A DNA stretch of 64,000 nt from Microbacterium sp. A20. Its GTDB lineage: Bacteria; Actinomycetota; Actinomycetes; Actinomycetales; Microbacteriaceae. Positions 1 through 8,652 of the stretch are shown one piece after another. The notes under the pieces are model-generated. The model saw nothing but the letters and a program-made list of their open reading frames with translations, ran no database searches and had not been told where the DNA came from. The stretch covers positions 62,001 through 126,000 of the forward strand of contig NZ_SSDF01000090.1 in NCBI RefSeq assembly GCF_004794515.1. The letters run 5' to 3'. Every line of letters starts with the position of its first letter. Positions within the stretch are counted from its first letter, which is position 1. Made by a program: the position numbers and the translations under genes.

Positions 1-879
1 CTCTTCGCCGACGAGCAGGCGGCGCAGCGCATCACGCTGATGGTCGACGATCTCGTCCACCTCGACCTGATCGACAGTGTCGCCGGTCCCGCAGCCCGCC
101 CCGAGATCCGGGTCGCGATCGACGTCGACGCGTCCTGGCGATCCTCGATCCTCGGCCACATCGGAGTCCGACGATCGGCGCTCTTCACCGCCGGCGAGGT
201 CGCCGGCTTCGCCCGCAAGGTCGTCGCTCGGCCCGGGTTCCGGCTCGTCGGACTGCAGATGTACGACGCGCAGATCGCGGGTCAGGGCGACGATGCCGGG
301 CCCGACGCGCCACTGATCCGCATGGTGCAGGCGCGCTCGAGGAACGAATTGCGGGAGCGTCGGGCGGCCATCGTCGCCGCCGTGGGGGCGATCGCTCCGC
401 TGGAGATCCTCAACGGCGGCGGCACCGGCTCGCTCGAGTTCACGGGCAGCGACGAATCACTCACCGAGGCGAGCGCGGGGAGCGGGCTGCTCGGCGGCCA
501 TCTGTTCGACGGATACCGGTCGTTCCGCCCCGCCCCGGCCTCGGCCTTCGCGTTCGATGTGGTGCGCCGGCCGGCCGACGACATCGCCACGGTGCTGGGC
601 GGAGGGTGGATCGCCTCCGGCCCTGCTCTCGCCTCCCGTCAGCCGCGCCCGGTGTGGCCCGAGGGACTCCGCACGCTCGGGCGTGAGGCCGCCGGCGAGG
701 TGCAGACGCCGCTGCAGGGGCCTGCCGCGACGTCGCTGGGAGTGGGGGATCGCGTCTGGTTCCGGCATGCGAAGAGCGGAGAGCCCGCGGAGCGCATCGA
801 GCGCTATCACCTGGTGTCGGGGGAGCAGGTCATCGACGAGCTTCCCACCTACCGCGGCGAGGGAAAGGCGTTCCTGTGA
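1..879 (+). CDS. Amino acid deaminase/aldolase, alanine racemase N-terminal fold (5' truncated)
   Basis: The reading frame is already open at base 1, so the true start lies left of the window. The visible 293 residues resemble the alanine racemase N-domain / D-threonine aldolase-like family: a PLP barrel with a Gly-rich GGGTGS phosphate-binding motif near visible residue 141, followed by a C-terminal domain containing WFRHAKSGE and ending in an aldolase/D-serine dehydratase-like region. The PLP lysine should lie upstream, outside the window. Its stop overlaps the next start by 4 bases (GTGA), so it is translationally coupled to a lactone oxidase gene, a pairing I recall from other actinobacteria. 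The substrate is not evident from sequence. Family assignment is fairly secure; specific activity is inferred. Confidence 0.8.
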   Translation, partial: LFADEQAAQRITLMVDDLVHLDLIDSVAGPAARPEIRVAIDVDASWRSSILGHIGVRRSALFTAGEVAGFARKVVARPGFRLVGLQMYDAQIAGQGDDAGPDAPLIRMVQARSRNELRERRAAIVAAVGAIAPLEILNGGGTGSLEFTGSDESLTEASAGSGLLGGHLFDGYRSFRPAPASAFAFDVVRRPADDIATVLGGGWIASGPALASRQPRPVWPEGLRTLGREAAGEVQTPLQGPAATSLGVGDRVWFRHAKSGEPAERIERYHLVSGEQVIDELPTYRGEGKAFL

Positions 880-2189
880 CGAGAATCGGCGGCTCCTGGC
901 AGAACTGGGGCCGGTCGGCCTCGGTGCGTCCCGTGCGCGTGGAGCGTCCGCGCAGTCCCGAGGGTGTGCAGCGCGCGGTGATCGCGGCGGTGAAGCACGG
1001 TCTCAGCGTGAAGGCCGTGGGCGCGGGGCACAGCTTCACCGGCATCGCCGTCGCGCCCGGCGTCCTGTTGGAACTCGACGACCTGCAGGGTCTCGTCTCG
1101 GCGGATGCGGCCAGCGGACGGGTCACCCTTCTCGCGGGTACGAGGCTGCATCGCATCCCCGGCCTGCTCGCCCCCTACGGGCTGGCCATGGAGAACCTCG
1201 GTGACATCGACCGTCAGTCCATCTCCGGGGCGATCTCCACCGGAACCCATGGCACCGGCGCGCAGTTCGGCGGCCTGGCGACACAGGTCGTCGGCATCAC
1301 CATGGTCACGGCCGAAGGAGAACTCCTCCGCATCGACGACGAGCACGAGAGCGAACTGCTGCCGGCCGTCGCGCTCGGGCTCGGTGCGCTCGGCATCATC
1401 GTCGAGGTCACGCTGCAGTGCGTCCCGGCTTTCGTCATGCACGCCATCGATGAGCCCGCCCCTCTCGACGACGTGCTCGCCACGCTCGATGAGCGCGTGG
1501 CCGCCTCGGATCACTTCGAGTTCTACTGGTTCCCGCACACCGACGTCGCGCTGACGAAGCGTCAGACACGGCTGCCGGAGTCGACGGTGCGCAAACCGCT
1601 CCCCGTGGTCGGCAGATGGATCGACGAGACGCTCCTCTCCAACGGCGTCTACCGGGTTGTGTGCGCCGCGGGGCAGGTCGTTCCGGCGATGACGCCGCCG
1701 TTCAGCAGACTGGCCGTGAAGCTCACCGGAGACCGTGAGTACACCGAGCTGTCGCATCGGGTGCTCATCCAGAGCCGGACCGTGCGGTTCCGTGAGATGG
1801 AGTATGCGCTGCCGGCCGAGAATGTCGTGCCGGCGTTCCAGGCGGTCCGCGCCCTGATCGCTCAGCGCGGGTGGCGCATCGAGTTCCCGATCGAAGTGCG
1901 CTTCGCGGCGGAGGACGACCGGTGGCTGTCGACGGCGCATGGGCGCTCGAGCGCCTACATCGCGGTGCACCGGTATTGGCGCGCCGACCCGTCGGAATAC
2001 TTCAACGCGGTGGAGGAGATCATGCTCGAGTTCGGTGGCCGCCCGCACTGGGGGAAGCTGCACACTCTGACGGACGAGACGCTCCGCGAGCGCTATCCGC
2101 GATTCGACGACTTCGTCGGGCTCCGCGACCGCCTGGATCCGGAGCGGCGCTTCACGAATCGCTATCTCGATCGCGTGCTCGGAGCCTGA
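876..2189 (+). CDS. D-arabinono-1,4-lactone / L-gulono-1,4-lactone oxidase family FAD enzyme
   Basis: A 437-residue vanillyl-alcohol-oxidase superfamily flavoprotein. The N-terminal FAD-binding domain shows GHSFTG (about residues 51-56), whose His is the position carrying covalent FAD in aldonolactone oxidases, and GTHGTG (about 123-128). The C-terminal ALO domain ends with the conserved HWGK (about 391-394). Family members oxidise an aldono-1,4-lactone to an ascorbate-type product. The GTG start overlaps the preceding stop as GTGA, so the two genes are coupled. It has no signal peptide, so a cytoplasmic location is likely. Whether oxygen or another acceptor is used cannot be decided here. 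Confidence 0.9.
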   Translation: MTRIGGSWQNWGRSASVRPVRVERPRSPEGVQRAVIAAVKHGLSVKAVGAGHSFTGIAVAPGVLLELDDLQGLVSADAASGRVTLLAGTRLHRIPGLLAPYGLAMENLGDIDRQSISGAISTGTHGTGAQFGGLATQVVGITMVTAEGELLRIDDEHESELLPAVALGLGALGIIVEVTLQCVPAFVMHAIDEPAPLDDVLATLDERVAASDHFEFYWFPHTDVALTKRQTRLPESTVRKPLPVVGRWIDETLLSNGVYRVVCAAGQVVPAMTPPFSRLAVKLTGDREYTELSHRVLIQSRTVRFREMEYALPAENVVPAFQAVRALIAQRGWRIEFPIEVRFAAEDDRWLSTAHGRSSAYIAVHRYWRADPSEYFNAVEEIMLEFGGRPHWGKLHTLTDETLRERYPRFDDFVGLRDRLDPERRFTNRYLDRVLGA

Positions 2190-2281
2190 CACGGTCCGAG
2201 ACCGCGGCCCCGGCATGCGCCCAGTCCACGTGCAGGGTGCGCGTCTAGGATGAGAGAAACACGAGGAAGGGTGGGCCTCTG

Positions 2282-2848
2282 ATGGAATGGCTCGTGCCGG
2301 TACTGATCGTTGTCGGAGTGATCCTGCTCGCCGGCATCTATCTGTGGGCCACGTACAACTCGCTGGTGCAGCTGAAGGTCCGCGTCGACGAGGCGTGGAG
2401 CGGCATCACGGTGCAGCTGAAGCGACGAGCCGACCTCATCCCCAACCTCATCGAGACGGTCAAGGGGTACGCCTCCCACGAGAAGGCCGTCTTCGAGAAC
2501 GTCACCCGTGCGCGCGCCGAGACGCTGTCCGCCGGCGGGCCCGGTGAGGCCGGAATCGCCGAGGGACACCTCCAACAGGCACTTCGCAGTCTTTTCGCGG
2601 TCGCCGAGGCGTATCCGCAGCTGCAGGCGAGCACGAACTTCCTCCAGGTACAGCAGGCGTTGGTCGATACGGAAGACAAGATCCAGGCCGCGCGTCGCTT
2701 CTACAACGGCGGCGTTCGCGAGCTCAACACCAAGATCAAGGTCTTCCCGAACAACCTGTTCGCCAAGGGACTCGGCTTCACCGAGCGCGAGTTCTTCGAG
2801 GTCGCCGACAACAGCGCGATCTCCGAGCCGCCCCGCGTGCAGTTCTGA
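2282..2848 (+). CDS. LemA family membrane-anchored protein
   Basis: A 188-residue protein with one N-terminal membrane segment (about residues 3-22) followed by a helical domain. The family core is clear: WATYNSLV, then DEAWSGI and RRADLIPNLIETVKGYASHE. The C-terminus lacks the low-complexity tail found in some homologues. A TAGGAT -10 hexamer lies at 2246-2251 and a GAGGAAGG ribosome site before the ATG, so this gene has a short leader. It is monocistronic and convergent with the next gene. LemA proteins are widespread and their biochemical role is unsettled. Confidence 0.92.
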   Translation: MEWLVPVLIVVGVILLAGIYLWATYNSLVQLKVRVDEAWSGITVQLKRRADLIPNLIETVKGYASHEKAVFENVTRARAETLSAGGPGEAGIAEGHLQQALRSLFAVAEAYPQLQASTNFLQVQQALVDTEDKIQAARRFYNGGVRELNTKIKVFPNNLFAKGLGFTEREFFEVADNSAISEPPRVQF

Positions 2849-2860
2849 TCCGACGCGCGC

Positions 2861-3784
2861 TCACCAGGCGGTCAGCACCACGTCGTCCGCGGTGAACGAC
2901 ACGTCGCCGCGCACGGCCCACGTGTCGGTCCGATAGGTGGTCTCGCGCTTCGCGCCGTCTTGACCGGTTCCGGCGACGGTCGCGACGAGCACCCCATCTT
3001 CTGCGCTGAACCCGGTAGCCGACAACGTCATGGTCGGCAGCTCCTCCACGCGGTATCGGATGTCGGTGACCGCGCGGAACTCCGTGCCCCAGGGGATGCG
3101 GATGCCGCAACCGTCGGGCGGGGCCGCGGCGCCCGGTTCCGTACAGGTCGCGAGGTGCTCGTCGAGCTGCTTCTGAGCCGCGCCCGTCGCCTCGGCGCGG
3201 ACGGACACGTCGACATCGACGGCTGTCTCGTGGCCGGGGAGCACGGTCACCGACTTCTCGCCGTTGAGCAACGCCACCGGCGCGGCGGTGACGGTGTAGG
3301 TCGCCGGCAGCAGCGCCGTCGCCTCGCCGGCGGGCAGGATCTGCTCCCCGACGGCGACGAATGTGCCGACCGATGGAGTGGCGCTCACGCTGCCCCGCCC
3401 GGAATCGTCCACGACCCATCGTCCGTCGATGGGGGAGAGCGTCACCTCTGCCGTGTGCTCTTCATCGGCCAGGCGGAAGGAGATCTCGGCCACCGCCGTC
3501 GCTCCCCCGATCGGGGCGCTGTCATCGCCCGTGACGGAGGTCACCTCCGCATCCTCGACGAGTGCCGTCGCGCCGGAGAACGCCTCCAGGGTCTCCGGTG
3601 AGACCACGGCGCCGGTCTTCTCCACCGCTGCCGGGTCACCGGATTCGAGCGCGCGCAGGTACGCGACAGCGGCCTCCTGCGCAGTGGCAGGACGACTCGT
3701 CGCCTGCAAGATCCACACACCGGTGACGACGGCCGCAACGACTCCCGCAACGCTGCCGATCAGCCACCAACGGCGCCGACTCAT
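2861..3784 (-). CDS. Membrane-anchored extracytoplasmic protein of unknown function
   Basis: A 307-residue protein. The basic start MSRRRWW and one hydrophobic helix (about residues 8-28) indicate an N-terminal anchor with the rest outside the cell. The segment after the anchor (RPATAQEAAVAYLRALESGD) resembles the small NTF2/DUF4878-like domains of secreted actinobacterial proteins. The middle resembles a beta-rich domain. Its only two cysteines (in LATCTEPGAAAPPDGCG) could form a disulphide. The ATG overlaps the upstream glycosylase stop by 4 bases (ATGA), so it is coupled to a DNA-repair gene although it looks extracytoplasmic. I do not recognise a specific function. Confidence 0.8.
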   Translation of the reverse strand: MSRRRWWLIGSVAGVVAAVVTGVWILQATSRPATAQEAAVAYLRALESGDPAAVEKTGAVVSPETLEAFSGATALVEDAEVTSVTGDDSAPIGGATAVAEISFRLADEEHTAEVTLSPIDGRWVVDDSGRGSVSATPSVGTFVAVGEQILPAGEATALLPATYTVTAAPVALLNGEKSVTVLPGHETAVDVDVSVRAEATGAAQKQLDEHLATCTEPGAAAPPDGCGIRIPWGTEFRAVTDIRYRVEELPTMTLSATGFSAEDGVLVATVAGTGQDGAKRETTYRTDTWAVRGDVSFTADDVVLTAW

Positions 3785-5037
3785 GGGGCGCTCTCTCTGG
3801 CGTGCACGTGGCGATGCACACTGCCACCCGCCCCGGTCAGCGCGCCGTGCAGCGCCGAGGTGGCATCGCCCCAACCCGAGATCGAGACCCGTTCCAGGCC
3901 CTGCCAGGCGGCTGCCAGGGCCAGTTCCGCGGCGACGGGCTCGGCATCGCCGGGCCGAGCCTGCGGCTCCCACCACGCGGACTGCACCTGCAGAGTGGAG
4001 CTGGCGCGGTCGGCCTTGAGATCGACGCGCGCCACGATGCGGTCGCCGACGAGCACGGGTAGCGAGTAGTAGCCGAACCGACGCTTCTCGGCCGGCACGT
4101 AGATCTCGATGCGGTAGTCGAGATCGAAGATGCGGAGCGCCCTGTCGCGGAACCACACCACCGGATCGAACGGCGTCAGAACGGCCGCGGTGTCGACCTT
4201 GCGCGGCAACACGGCGTCGCGATGCCGCCACGCGGGCAGCGGACGGCCGCCGCGCTCCCACCCGCGCACCTGGACAGGGAGCAGTTCGCCGGCGTCGACG
4301 AGCTCGCTGATCGAGCGTGCGACTGTGGCGCGGTCGCGGATCCGGTAGTAGTCGGCGAGGTCGGACTGCGTCGCGACACCGCTCGAGCGGGCCGCACGTC
4401 GCGTCAATTCCAGGATCGCCTCGTCGCGGGAGATCTCCCGCGATCGGATCCCGTCGGGGATCACCTGCTCGGCCAGCGCGTATGTGCGCTCGAAGCCCCT
4501 GCGGCCGCTGACGGCGACATCCCCTGTGCGCCAGAGGTGTTCGAGTGCGAGCTTGGCCTCGTCCCAGTCCCACCAGGTGCCGCGCTCTCGAGGCGCGTCG
4601 TCACGCAGGTCGGCGGGACGCAGCGGCCCCCTGGCGCGCAGCTCGTCCTGCACCCACTGCACCGTGCGCGCGTTGTTGCTCATCCACGAATCTTCACCCG
4701 CCCACTTCCGCCGGAAGTCGTCCATGCGGAATCGCCACAGCGGCCAGTCCGCGACCGGGATGAACGTCGCCTCGTGGGCGAGGTACTCGACGTAGTGGGT
4801 GGTGCGGGAGAGGAAGACCCTGTCGAGGAGCGCCGGGTCGTACGAGCCCAGACGTGAGAACAGGGGCAGGTAGTGCGAGCGTGCGAACACGTTCACCGAG
4901 TCGATCTGAAGCACGCCCAGGCGGTCCATCACCCGGTGCACGTGGCGCGCGGCGACGGAGGCGGGCCTCGCGCGGGTGAACCCCTGCGCTGCGAGGGCGA
5001 TTCGCCGGGCCTGCGTCGAACTGAGGGTCTCGGTCAC
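3781..5037 (-). CDS. YcaQ/AlkX-type winged-helix DNA glycosylase (HTH_42)
   Basis: A 418-residue HTH_42 superfamily protein. Early residues carry LGVLQIDSVNV, with Q44-I45-D46 matching the QxD catalytic motif described for YcaQ/AlkX interstrand-crosslink and alkyl-adduct glycosylases, rather than the QxQ of AlkZ. Further family features are RSHYLPLFSRLGSYD, a DWDEAKLALEHLW segment and the C-terminal FDPVVWFRDR followed by YVPAEKRRFGYY. The expected reaction is excision of alkylated or crosslinked purines. I chose the GTG at 5037 because a TACGCT hexamer sits exactly six bases upstream, implying a leaderless mRNA; upstream in-frame codons are not family-like. It is coupled to the following membrane protein gene. 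Confidence 0.88.
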   Translation of the reverse strand: MTETLSSTQARRIALAAQGFTRARPASVAARHVHRVMDRLGVLQIDSVNVFARSHYLPLFSRLGSYDPALLDRVFLSRTTHYVEYLAHEATFIPVADWPLWRFRMDDFRRKWAGEDSWMSNNARTVQWVQDELRARGPLRPADLRDDAPRERGTWWDWDEAKLALEHLWRTGDVAVSGRRGFERTYALAEQVIPDGIRSREISRDEAILELTRRAARSSGVATQSDLADYYRIRDRATVARSISELVDAGELLPVQVRGWERGGRPLPAWRHRDAVLPRKVDTAAVLTPFDPVVWFRDRALRIFDLDYRIEIYVPAEKRRFGYYSLPVLVGDRIVARVDLKADRASSTLQVQSAWWEPQARPGDAEPVAAELALAAAWQGLERVSISGWGDATSALHGALTGAGGSVHRHVHARESAP

Positions 5038-5043
5038 GTCGCC

Positions 5044-5049
5044 AGCGTA
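5044..5049 (-). promoter_or_regulatory. -10 hexamer TACGCT of the YcaQ-like gene (leaderless)
   Basis: On the minus strand TACGCT is followed by six bases (GGCGAC) and then the GTG start. This supports transcription starting at or next to the start codon. Confidence 0.6.
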
Positions 5050-5113
5050 TCGCCGGACGCCGACATCGCTCCCGCTCGGCGATGGATGCGTCGAACGGCA
5101 TACCGCTTGACCG

Positions 5114-5119
5114 TAGACT
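5114..5119 (+). promoter_or_regulatory. -10 hexamer TAGACT of the AI-2E transporter gene (leaderless)
   Basis: TAGACT, then six bases (TGGGCG), then ATG at 5126. No Shine-Dalgarno sequence precedes the ATG. It is divergent from the YcaQ-like promoter about 65 bases away. Confidence 0.6.
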
Positions 5120-5125
5120 TGGGCG

Positions 5126-6322
5126 ATGAGCGAGGACCAGCGCCCCCGGCTGCGAGATCTCTTCCGTCCGCGCCCGGTCTCCACAGACCGCACCGTGACG
5201 ACCGATGCCGATGAGGCGGTGCCCTTGCCGCTGAGGATCACAGCGAGCTATTCGTGGCGGCTGCTGATCATCGCGGCCGCGATCGGCGTCTTCATCTGGC
5301 TGGTGATGCTGCTGAAGCTCCTGGTCATCCCGCTGATGGTCGGCATCCTCATCACGGCGCTCCTGTGGCCGGCCTTCTCGTTCATGCTGCGACACGGACT
5401 CCCCCGCTGGCTGGCGATCGCCATCTCGCTCATCGGAACGGCCGCCATCGTGACCGGGCTGATGTGGCTGGTCGTCTGGCAGGTTCGTGCCCAGCTGCCC
5501 GACGTGCAGGCTCGCTCGACCGAGGCGTTCGACCAGTTCCAGGTCTGGCTGCATGAAGGCCCCCTGAACCTCTCCGACACCCAGATCGCCGACTACCTGC
5601 AGCAGGGCCTCGACTTCCTCAATGAGCAGACGCAGGCCCTCTGGACGGGTGCGCTGGCCATCGGAACGACGGTGGGACACGTCGCCACCGGCGCGCTGCT
5701 GTCGCTGTTCATCCTCATCTGCCTGCTCGCCGACGGCGCAGGCATCTGGCGGTGGACCGTCAAGATCTTCCCGCGCAAGGCCCGCCCGGCGGTCGACGGG
5801 GCCGCGCGAAACGGCTGGGCGACGATCGTGAATTACGCCCGCACGCAGTTGTTCGTGGCCACCATCGACGCGATCGGCATCGGCCTCGGGGCCTTCCTGC
5901 TGCAGGTGCCGCTCGCGCTTCCGGTCGCCGTCCTGGTGTTCCTCGGCTCCTTCATCCCGATCGTGGGTGCGGTCGCGACCGGCGCTGTCGCCGTGTTCCT
6001 CGCCCTCGTCTACAACGGACCGTGGATCGCGCTGTGGATGCTCGTGGTCGTGCTGGCGGTGCAGCAGATCGAGGGGCACATCCTGCAGCCGATCATGATG
6101 GGCTCTGCGGTGAAGGTCCACCCGCTCGCCGTCGTCCTCGTCGTGGCGGGCGGCGCGATGATCGCCGGCATCCCCGGGGCGCTCTTCGCCGTTCCGTTGG
6201 CCGCTTTCGTCAACGTCGCGGCCGTGACCATCAGCTCCGGCTCCTGGCGCACCGGCGTCGGGCCCAGCGGAGACCTTATCTGGAGCACAGTACCGCGCGA
6301 GCGGAGACGGAGGAATCGATGA
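5126..6322 (+). CDS. AI-2E family transporter
   Basis: A 398-residue polytopic membrane protein of the AI-2E (UPF0118/PerM) family. A cytoplasmic N-tail of about 40 residues is followed by hydrophobic pairs (about 45-95), a hydrophilic mid-domain (about 130-180), then a helix-rich C-half containing the conserved GSFIPIVGAVATGAVAV and QQIEGHILQPIMMG segments. Members export small molecules or sodium ions; the substrate is unknown. Its stop overlaps the next ATG by 4 bases (ATGA), coupling it to threonine ammonia-lyase, which hints at, but does not prove, a role related to amino acid metabolism. Confidence 0.9.
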   Translation: MSEDQRPRLRDLFRPRPVSTDRTVTTDADEAVPLPLRITASYSWRLLIIAAAIGVFIWLVMLLKLLVIPLMVGILITALLWPAFSFMLRHGLPRWLAIAISLIGTAAIVTGLMWLVVWQVRAQLPDVQARSTEAFDQFQVWLHEGPLNLSDTQIADYLQQGLDFLNEQTQALWTGALAIGTTVGHVATGALLSLFILICLLADGAGIWRWTVKIFPRKARPAVDGAARNGWATIVNYARTQLFVATIDAIGIGLGAFLLQVPLALPVAVLVFLGSFIPIVGAVATGAVAVFLALVYNGPWIALWMLVVVLAVQQIEGHILQPIMMGSAVKVHPLAVVLVVAGGAMIAGIPGALFAVPLAAFVNVAAVTISSGSWRTGVGPSGDLIWSTVPRERRRRNR

Positions 6323-7548
6323 GCGAAGTCCCCAGCCTGACCGAGTTCGAGCTAGCGGCTCAGAGTCTGGCTGAGGTGATCTCGCACACGCCGACGCTGC
6401 CGTCGCGAGCCCTCTCCGACATCCACGGAGGCACCGTCCTGCTGAAGATGGAGAATCTTCAGCGCACCGGCTCGTTCAAGATCCGCGGTGCCGCGTATCG
6501 CCTGTCGCGGCTGAGCGCCGAGGAGCGCTCGCGGGGCGTCGTCGCCGCATCCGCGGGCAACCACGCCCAGGGCGTCGCACTCGCGGCTCAGGCGCTCGGC
6601 ATCCCCGCGACGATCTTCATGCCGCTGGGGGTTCCGGTTCCCAAGCTCCTCGCCACCCGCGGGTACGGCGCAGAGGTCGTGCTGGAGGGCGAGACCGTGG
6701 CCACCTCGCTGCGGCTCGCAGCGGAGTTCTCCGAGCGCACCGGTGCCGTGCTGATCCACCCGTTCGACCACCGGGACATCGTGATCGGGCAGGGGACCCT
6801 CGGGCTCGAACTGCTCGATGATGCGCCGGACGTCGACACCGTGGTCCTCGGCATCGGCGGTGGAGGGCTGATCGCCGGAGTCGCCGCCGCGGTGAAGGCG
6901 CGTGCCGCCGAGCTCGGGCGCACCGTGCGCGTCATCGGCGTCCAGGCCGAGAACGCCGCCGCTGTGCCCCCGTCTCTCGCTGCGGGGGAGCCCGTCGACA
7001 TCGTCACGCGACCGACCATCGCCGACGGCATCCTGGTCGCCCGTCCCGGCGCCATCCCGTTCGACATCATCAAGGACCTCGTCGATGAGGTCGTCACCGT
7101 GTCCGACGACGATCTCGCGCGGGCGATCCTGATCCTGCTGGAGCAGGCGAAGGTCGTGGTGGAGCCTGCCGGCGCGGCGGGCGTCGCGGCGATCCTGGCG
7201 GGCAAGGTCTCCGGCACCGGCACGACCATGGCGGTGCTCTCGGGCGGCAACATCGATCCGCTGCTGCTGCAGCGCGTGGTCTCGCACGGGCTCGCGGCCT
7301 CCGGGCGATACCTCACCATCCGCGTCCCGTTGCCCGACCGCCCCGGCCAGCTGGCCCGGGTGTCCGAGCTCATCGCCGAGGCAGGGGCCAACGTCATCGA
7401 GGCGATGCACACCCGTCACGGTCACGGTCTTCAGATCAGCGAGGTCATCCTCGAGCTCAGCGTCGAGACGCGAGGGCCCGAGCACTCGGAGCACACGCTC
7501 GACACGTTGCGCCGCGCAGGCTTCGAGCCCATCCTCGTCGCGGACTGA
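6319..7548 (+). CDS. ilvA: Threonine ammonia-lyase with C-terminal ACT-like domain
   Basis: A 409-residue fold-type II PLP enzyme converting L-threonine to 2-oxobutanoate and ammonia. The Schiff-base lysine lies in RTGSFKIRGA (about residue 54), SAGNHAQG follows, and the phosphate-binding GIGGGGLIAG is at about 176-185. Residues from about 333 form an ACT-like regulatory domain (VPLPDRPGQLARV). The length matches the short single-ACT class of bacterial threonine dehydratases, so biosynthetic versus catabolic use is unresolved. It is coupled to the AI-2E gene and ends at a strong bidirectional hairpin. Confidence 0.93.
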   Translation: MSEVPSLTEFELAAQSLAEVISHTPTLPSRALSDIHGGTVLLKMENLQRTGSFKIRGAAYRLSRLSAEERSRGVVAASAGNHAQGVALAAQALGIPATIFMPLGVPVPKLLATRGYGAEVVLEGETVATSLRLAAEFSERTGAVLIHPFDHRDIVIGQGTLGLELLDDAPDVDTVVLGIGGGGLIAGVAAAVKARAAELGRTVRVIGVQAENAAAVPPSLAAGEPVDIVTRPTIADGILVARPGAIPFDIIKDLVDEVVTVSDDDLARAILILLEQAKVVVEPAGAAGVAAILAGKVSGTGTTMAVLSGGNIDPLLLQRVVSHGLAASGRYLTIRVPLPDRPGQLARVSELIAEAGANVIEAMHTRHGHGLQISEVILELSVETRGPEHSEHTLDTLRRAGFEPILVAD

Positions 7549-7564
7549 CCGTCGAAACCACGCA

Positions 7565-7600
7565 GAAGCGCCCCGCCTCCGAGAGGATGCGGGGCGCTTC
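7565..7600. terminator. Bidirectional terminator between ilvA and greA
   Basis: A perfect 12-base-pair stem (GAAGCGCCCCGC, 7565-7576, with 7589-7600) and a 12-base loop separate two convergent genes. It has no clear U run on either side, which is common for actinobacterial terminators. Confidence 0.8.
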
Positions 7601-7611
7601 TCCGTGAGGTG

Positions 7612-8100
7612 TCAGCCCGAGTAGGTCTCGACATTCACGATCTCGACGCTGATGGAACGCCCGTTCGGCGCTTCGTATGCCGACTTCTCGCCGACCTTGA
7701 GTCCGAGGATCGCCTGACCGAGCGGGCTGGCCTCGCTGTAGACGTCGAGGTCGCTGCCGACGGCGATCTCGCGGCTGCCGAGGAGGAAGACCTCTTCGCC
7801 CCCGGCGACGAGCGCAGTGACGACGGTGCCCGGCTCGACGATCCCGCGGCTGGCGGGAGCCTCTCCGACCTTGGCGGTCTTCAGCAGAGCTTCGAGAGTG
7901 CGGATGCGGGCCTCCTGCTTGCCCTGTTCATCCTTCGCGGCGTGATAGCCGCCGTTCTCCTTGAGGTCGCCCTCTTCGCGGGCCGCCTCGATGCGCTTGG
8001 CGATCTCATCGCGACCGACGGTGGACAGGTGCTCCAGCTCGGCGACGAGCCGGTCATATGCTTCCTGCGTGAGGAAGGGAACCTGAGCATCGGTGGACAT
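7612..8100 (-). CDS. greA: Transcription elongation factor GreA
   Basis: A 162-residue secondary-channel factor that stimulates RNA polymerase transcript cleavage and rescues backtracked complexes. An N-terminal antiparallel coiled coil with the acidic tip EEGDLKENGGYH (D45 and E48 as tip residues) is followed by a C-terminal FKBP-like domain ending SPLGQAILGLKVGE. The length is normal. The ribosome site AAGGAG is six to seven bases before the ATG. The greA plus DUF4307 neighbourhood is a conserved actinobacterial arrangement. Confidence 0.96.
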   Translation of the reverse strand: MSTDAQVPFLTQEAYDRLVAELEHLSTVGRDEIAKRIEAAREEGDLKENGGYHAAKDEQGKQEARIRTLEALLKTAKVGEAPASRGIVEPGTVVTALVAGGEEVFLLGSREIAVGSDLDVYSEASPLGQAILGLKVGEKSAYEAPNGRSISVEIVNVETYSG

Positions 8101-8153
8101 GACGAAGCTCCTTCTTTCGGGATCCCTCCGGCGTGCTGCGGGGGATATGCCAA

Positions 8154-8180
8154 GACGCCCCGGCACGGTGCCGGGGCGTC
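8154..8180 (-). terminator. Terminator downstream of the DUF4307 gene
   Basis: A 12-base-pair stem (GACGCCCCGGCA / TGCCGGGGCGTC) with a 3-base loop lies just after the DUF4307 stop in its direction of transcription and before greA. It should isolate the two minus-strand genes. Confidence 0.7.
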
Positions 8181-8197
8181 GTCTGTCTGGCACGAGT

Positions 8198-8584
8198 CTA
8201 GGCGACCCAGCAGGTGTTCACCAAACCTGTGGTCGCCTCCGCCACGGTGGGAATGGTGACCGATCGGGTCTGCGAGTGGCTGTCTCCGGCGGGGATCTCG
8301 ACGATCTTCCAGCCGACCACGCCGAACTCCTCATCGAGTGCTTCGAGCGCGCACACGACCTCTCGACCCTGTACGCCGGTCACCTGGAAGCTCACTTCCA
8401 CCGAGTGCTCGTCGACCAGCGTGAAGCCCAGATCGTCGGCGTCCACGGAGGCCATCGACTGCGCGACCGTCATCCAGCTGAAGGTGCCGACGACGAGCAG
8501 CGCGAGGCCGCCGCCGACGATCCACGGCCATCGACGTCGTCGCGTTCGGCCGTAGCGTTCGTCGAGCTGTTGTGCGGTCGTCAC
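8198..8584 (-). CDS. DUF4307 domain-containing membrane protein
   Basis: A 128-residue protein. A basic N-tail (RYGRTRRRRWP) precedes one membrane helix (about residues 20-40) and an extracytoplasmic beta-sandwich-like domain with CALEALDEEFGVVGWK and a terminal CW, so two cysteines lie outside. This matches DUF4307 proteins, which sit beside greA across actinobacteria, in mycobacteria next to the mycothiol amidase gene mca. Function unknown. The GTG start at 8584 gives the usual family length; no strong ribosome site is visible. Confidence 0.82.
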   Translation of the reverse strand: MTTAQQLDERYGRTRRRRWPWIVGGGLALLVVGTFSWMTVAQSMASVDADDLGFTLVDEHSVEVSFQVTGVQGREVVCALEALDEEFGVVGWKIVEIPAGDSHSQTRSVTIPTVAEATTGLVNTCWVA

Positions 8585-8652
8585 AGGTGGGTCTTCCCGG
8601 TCGTTAGGCTGGTGATACCAGGTTATGCGACCTGCGTACGAAAGGCCGATTC

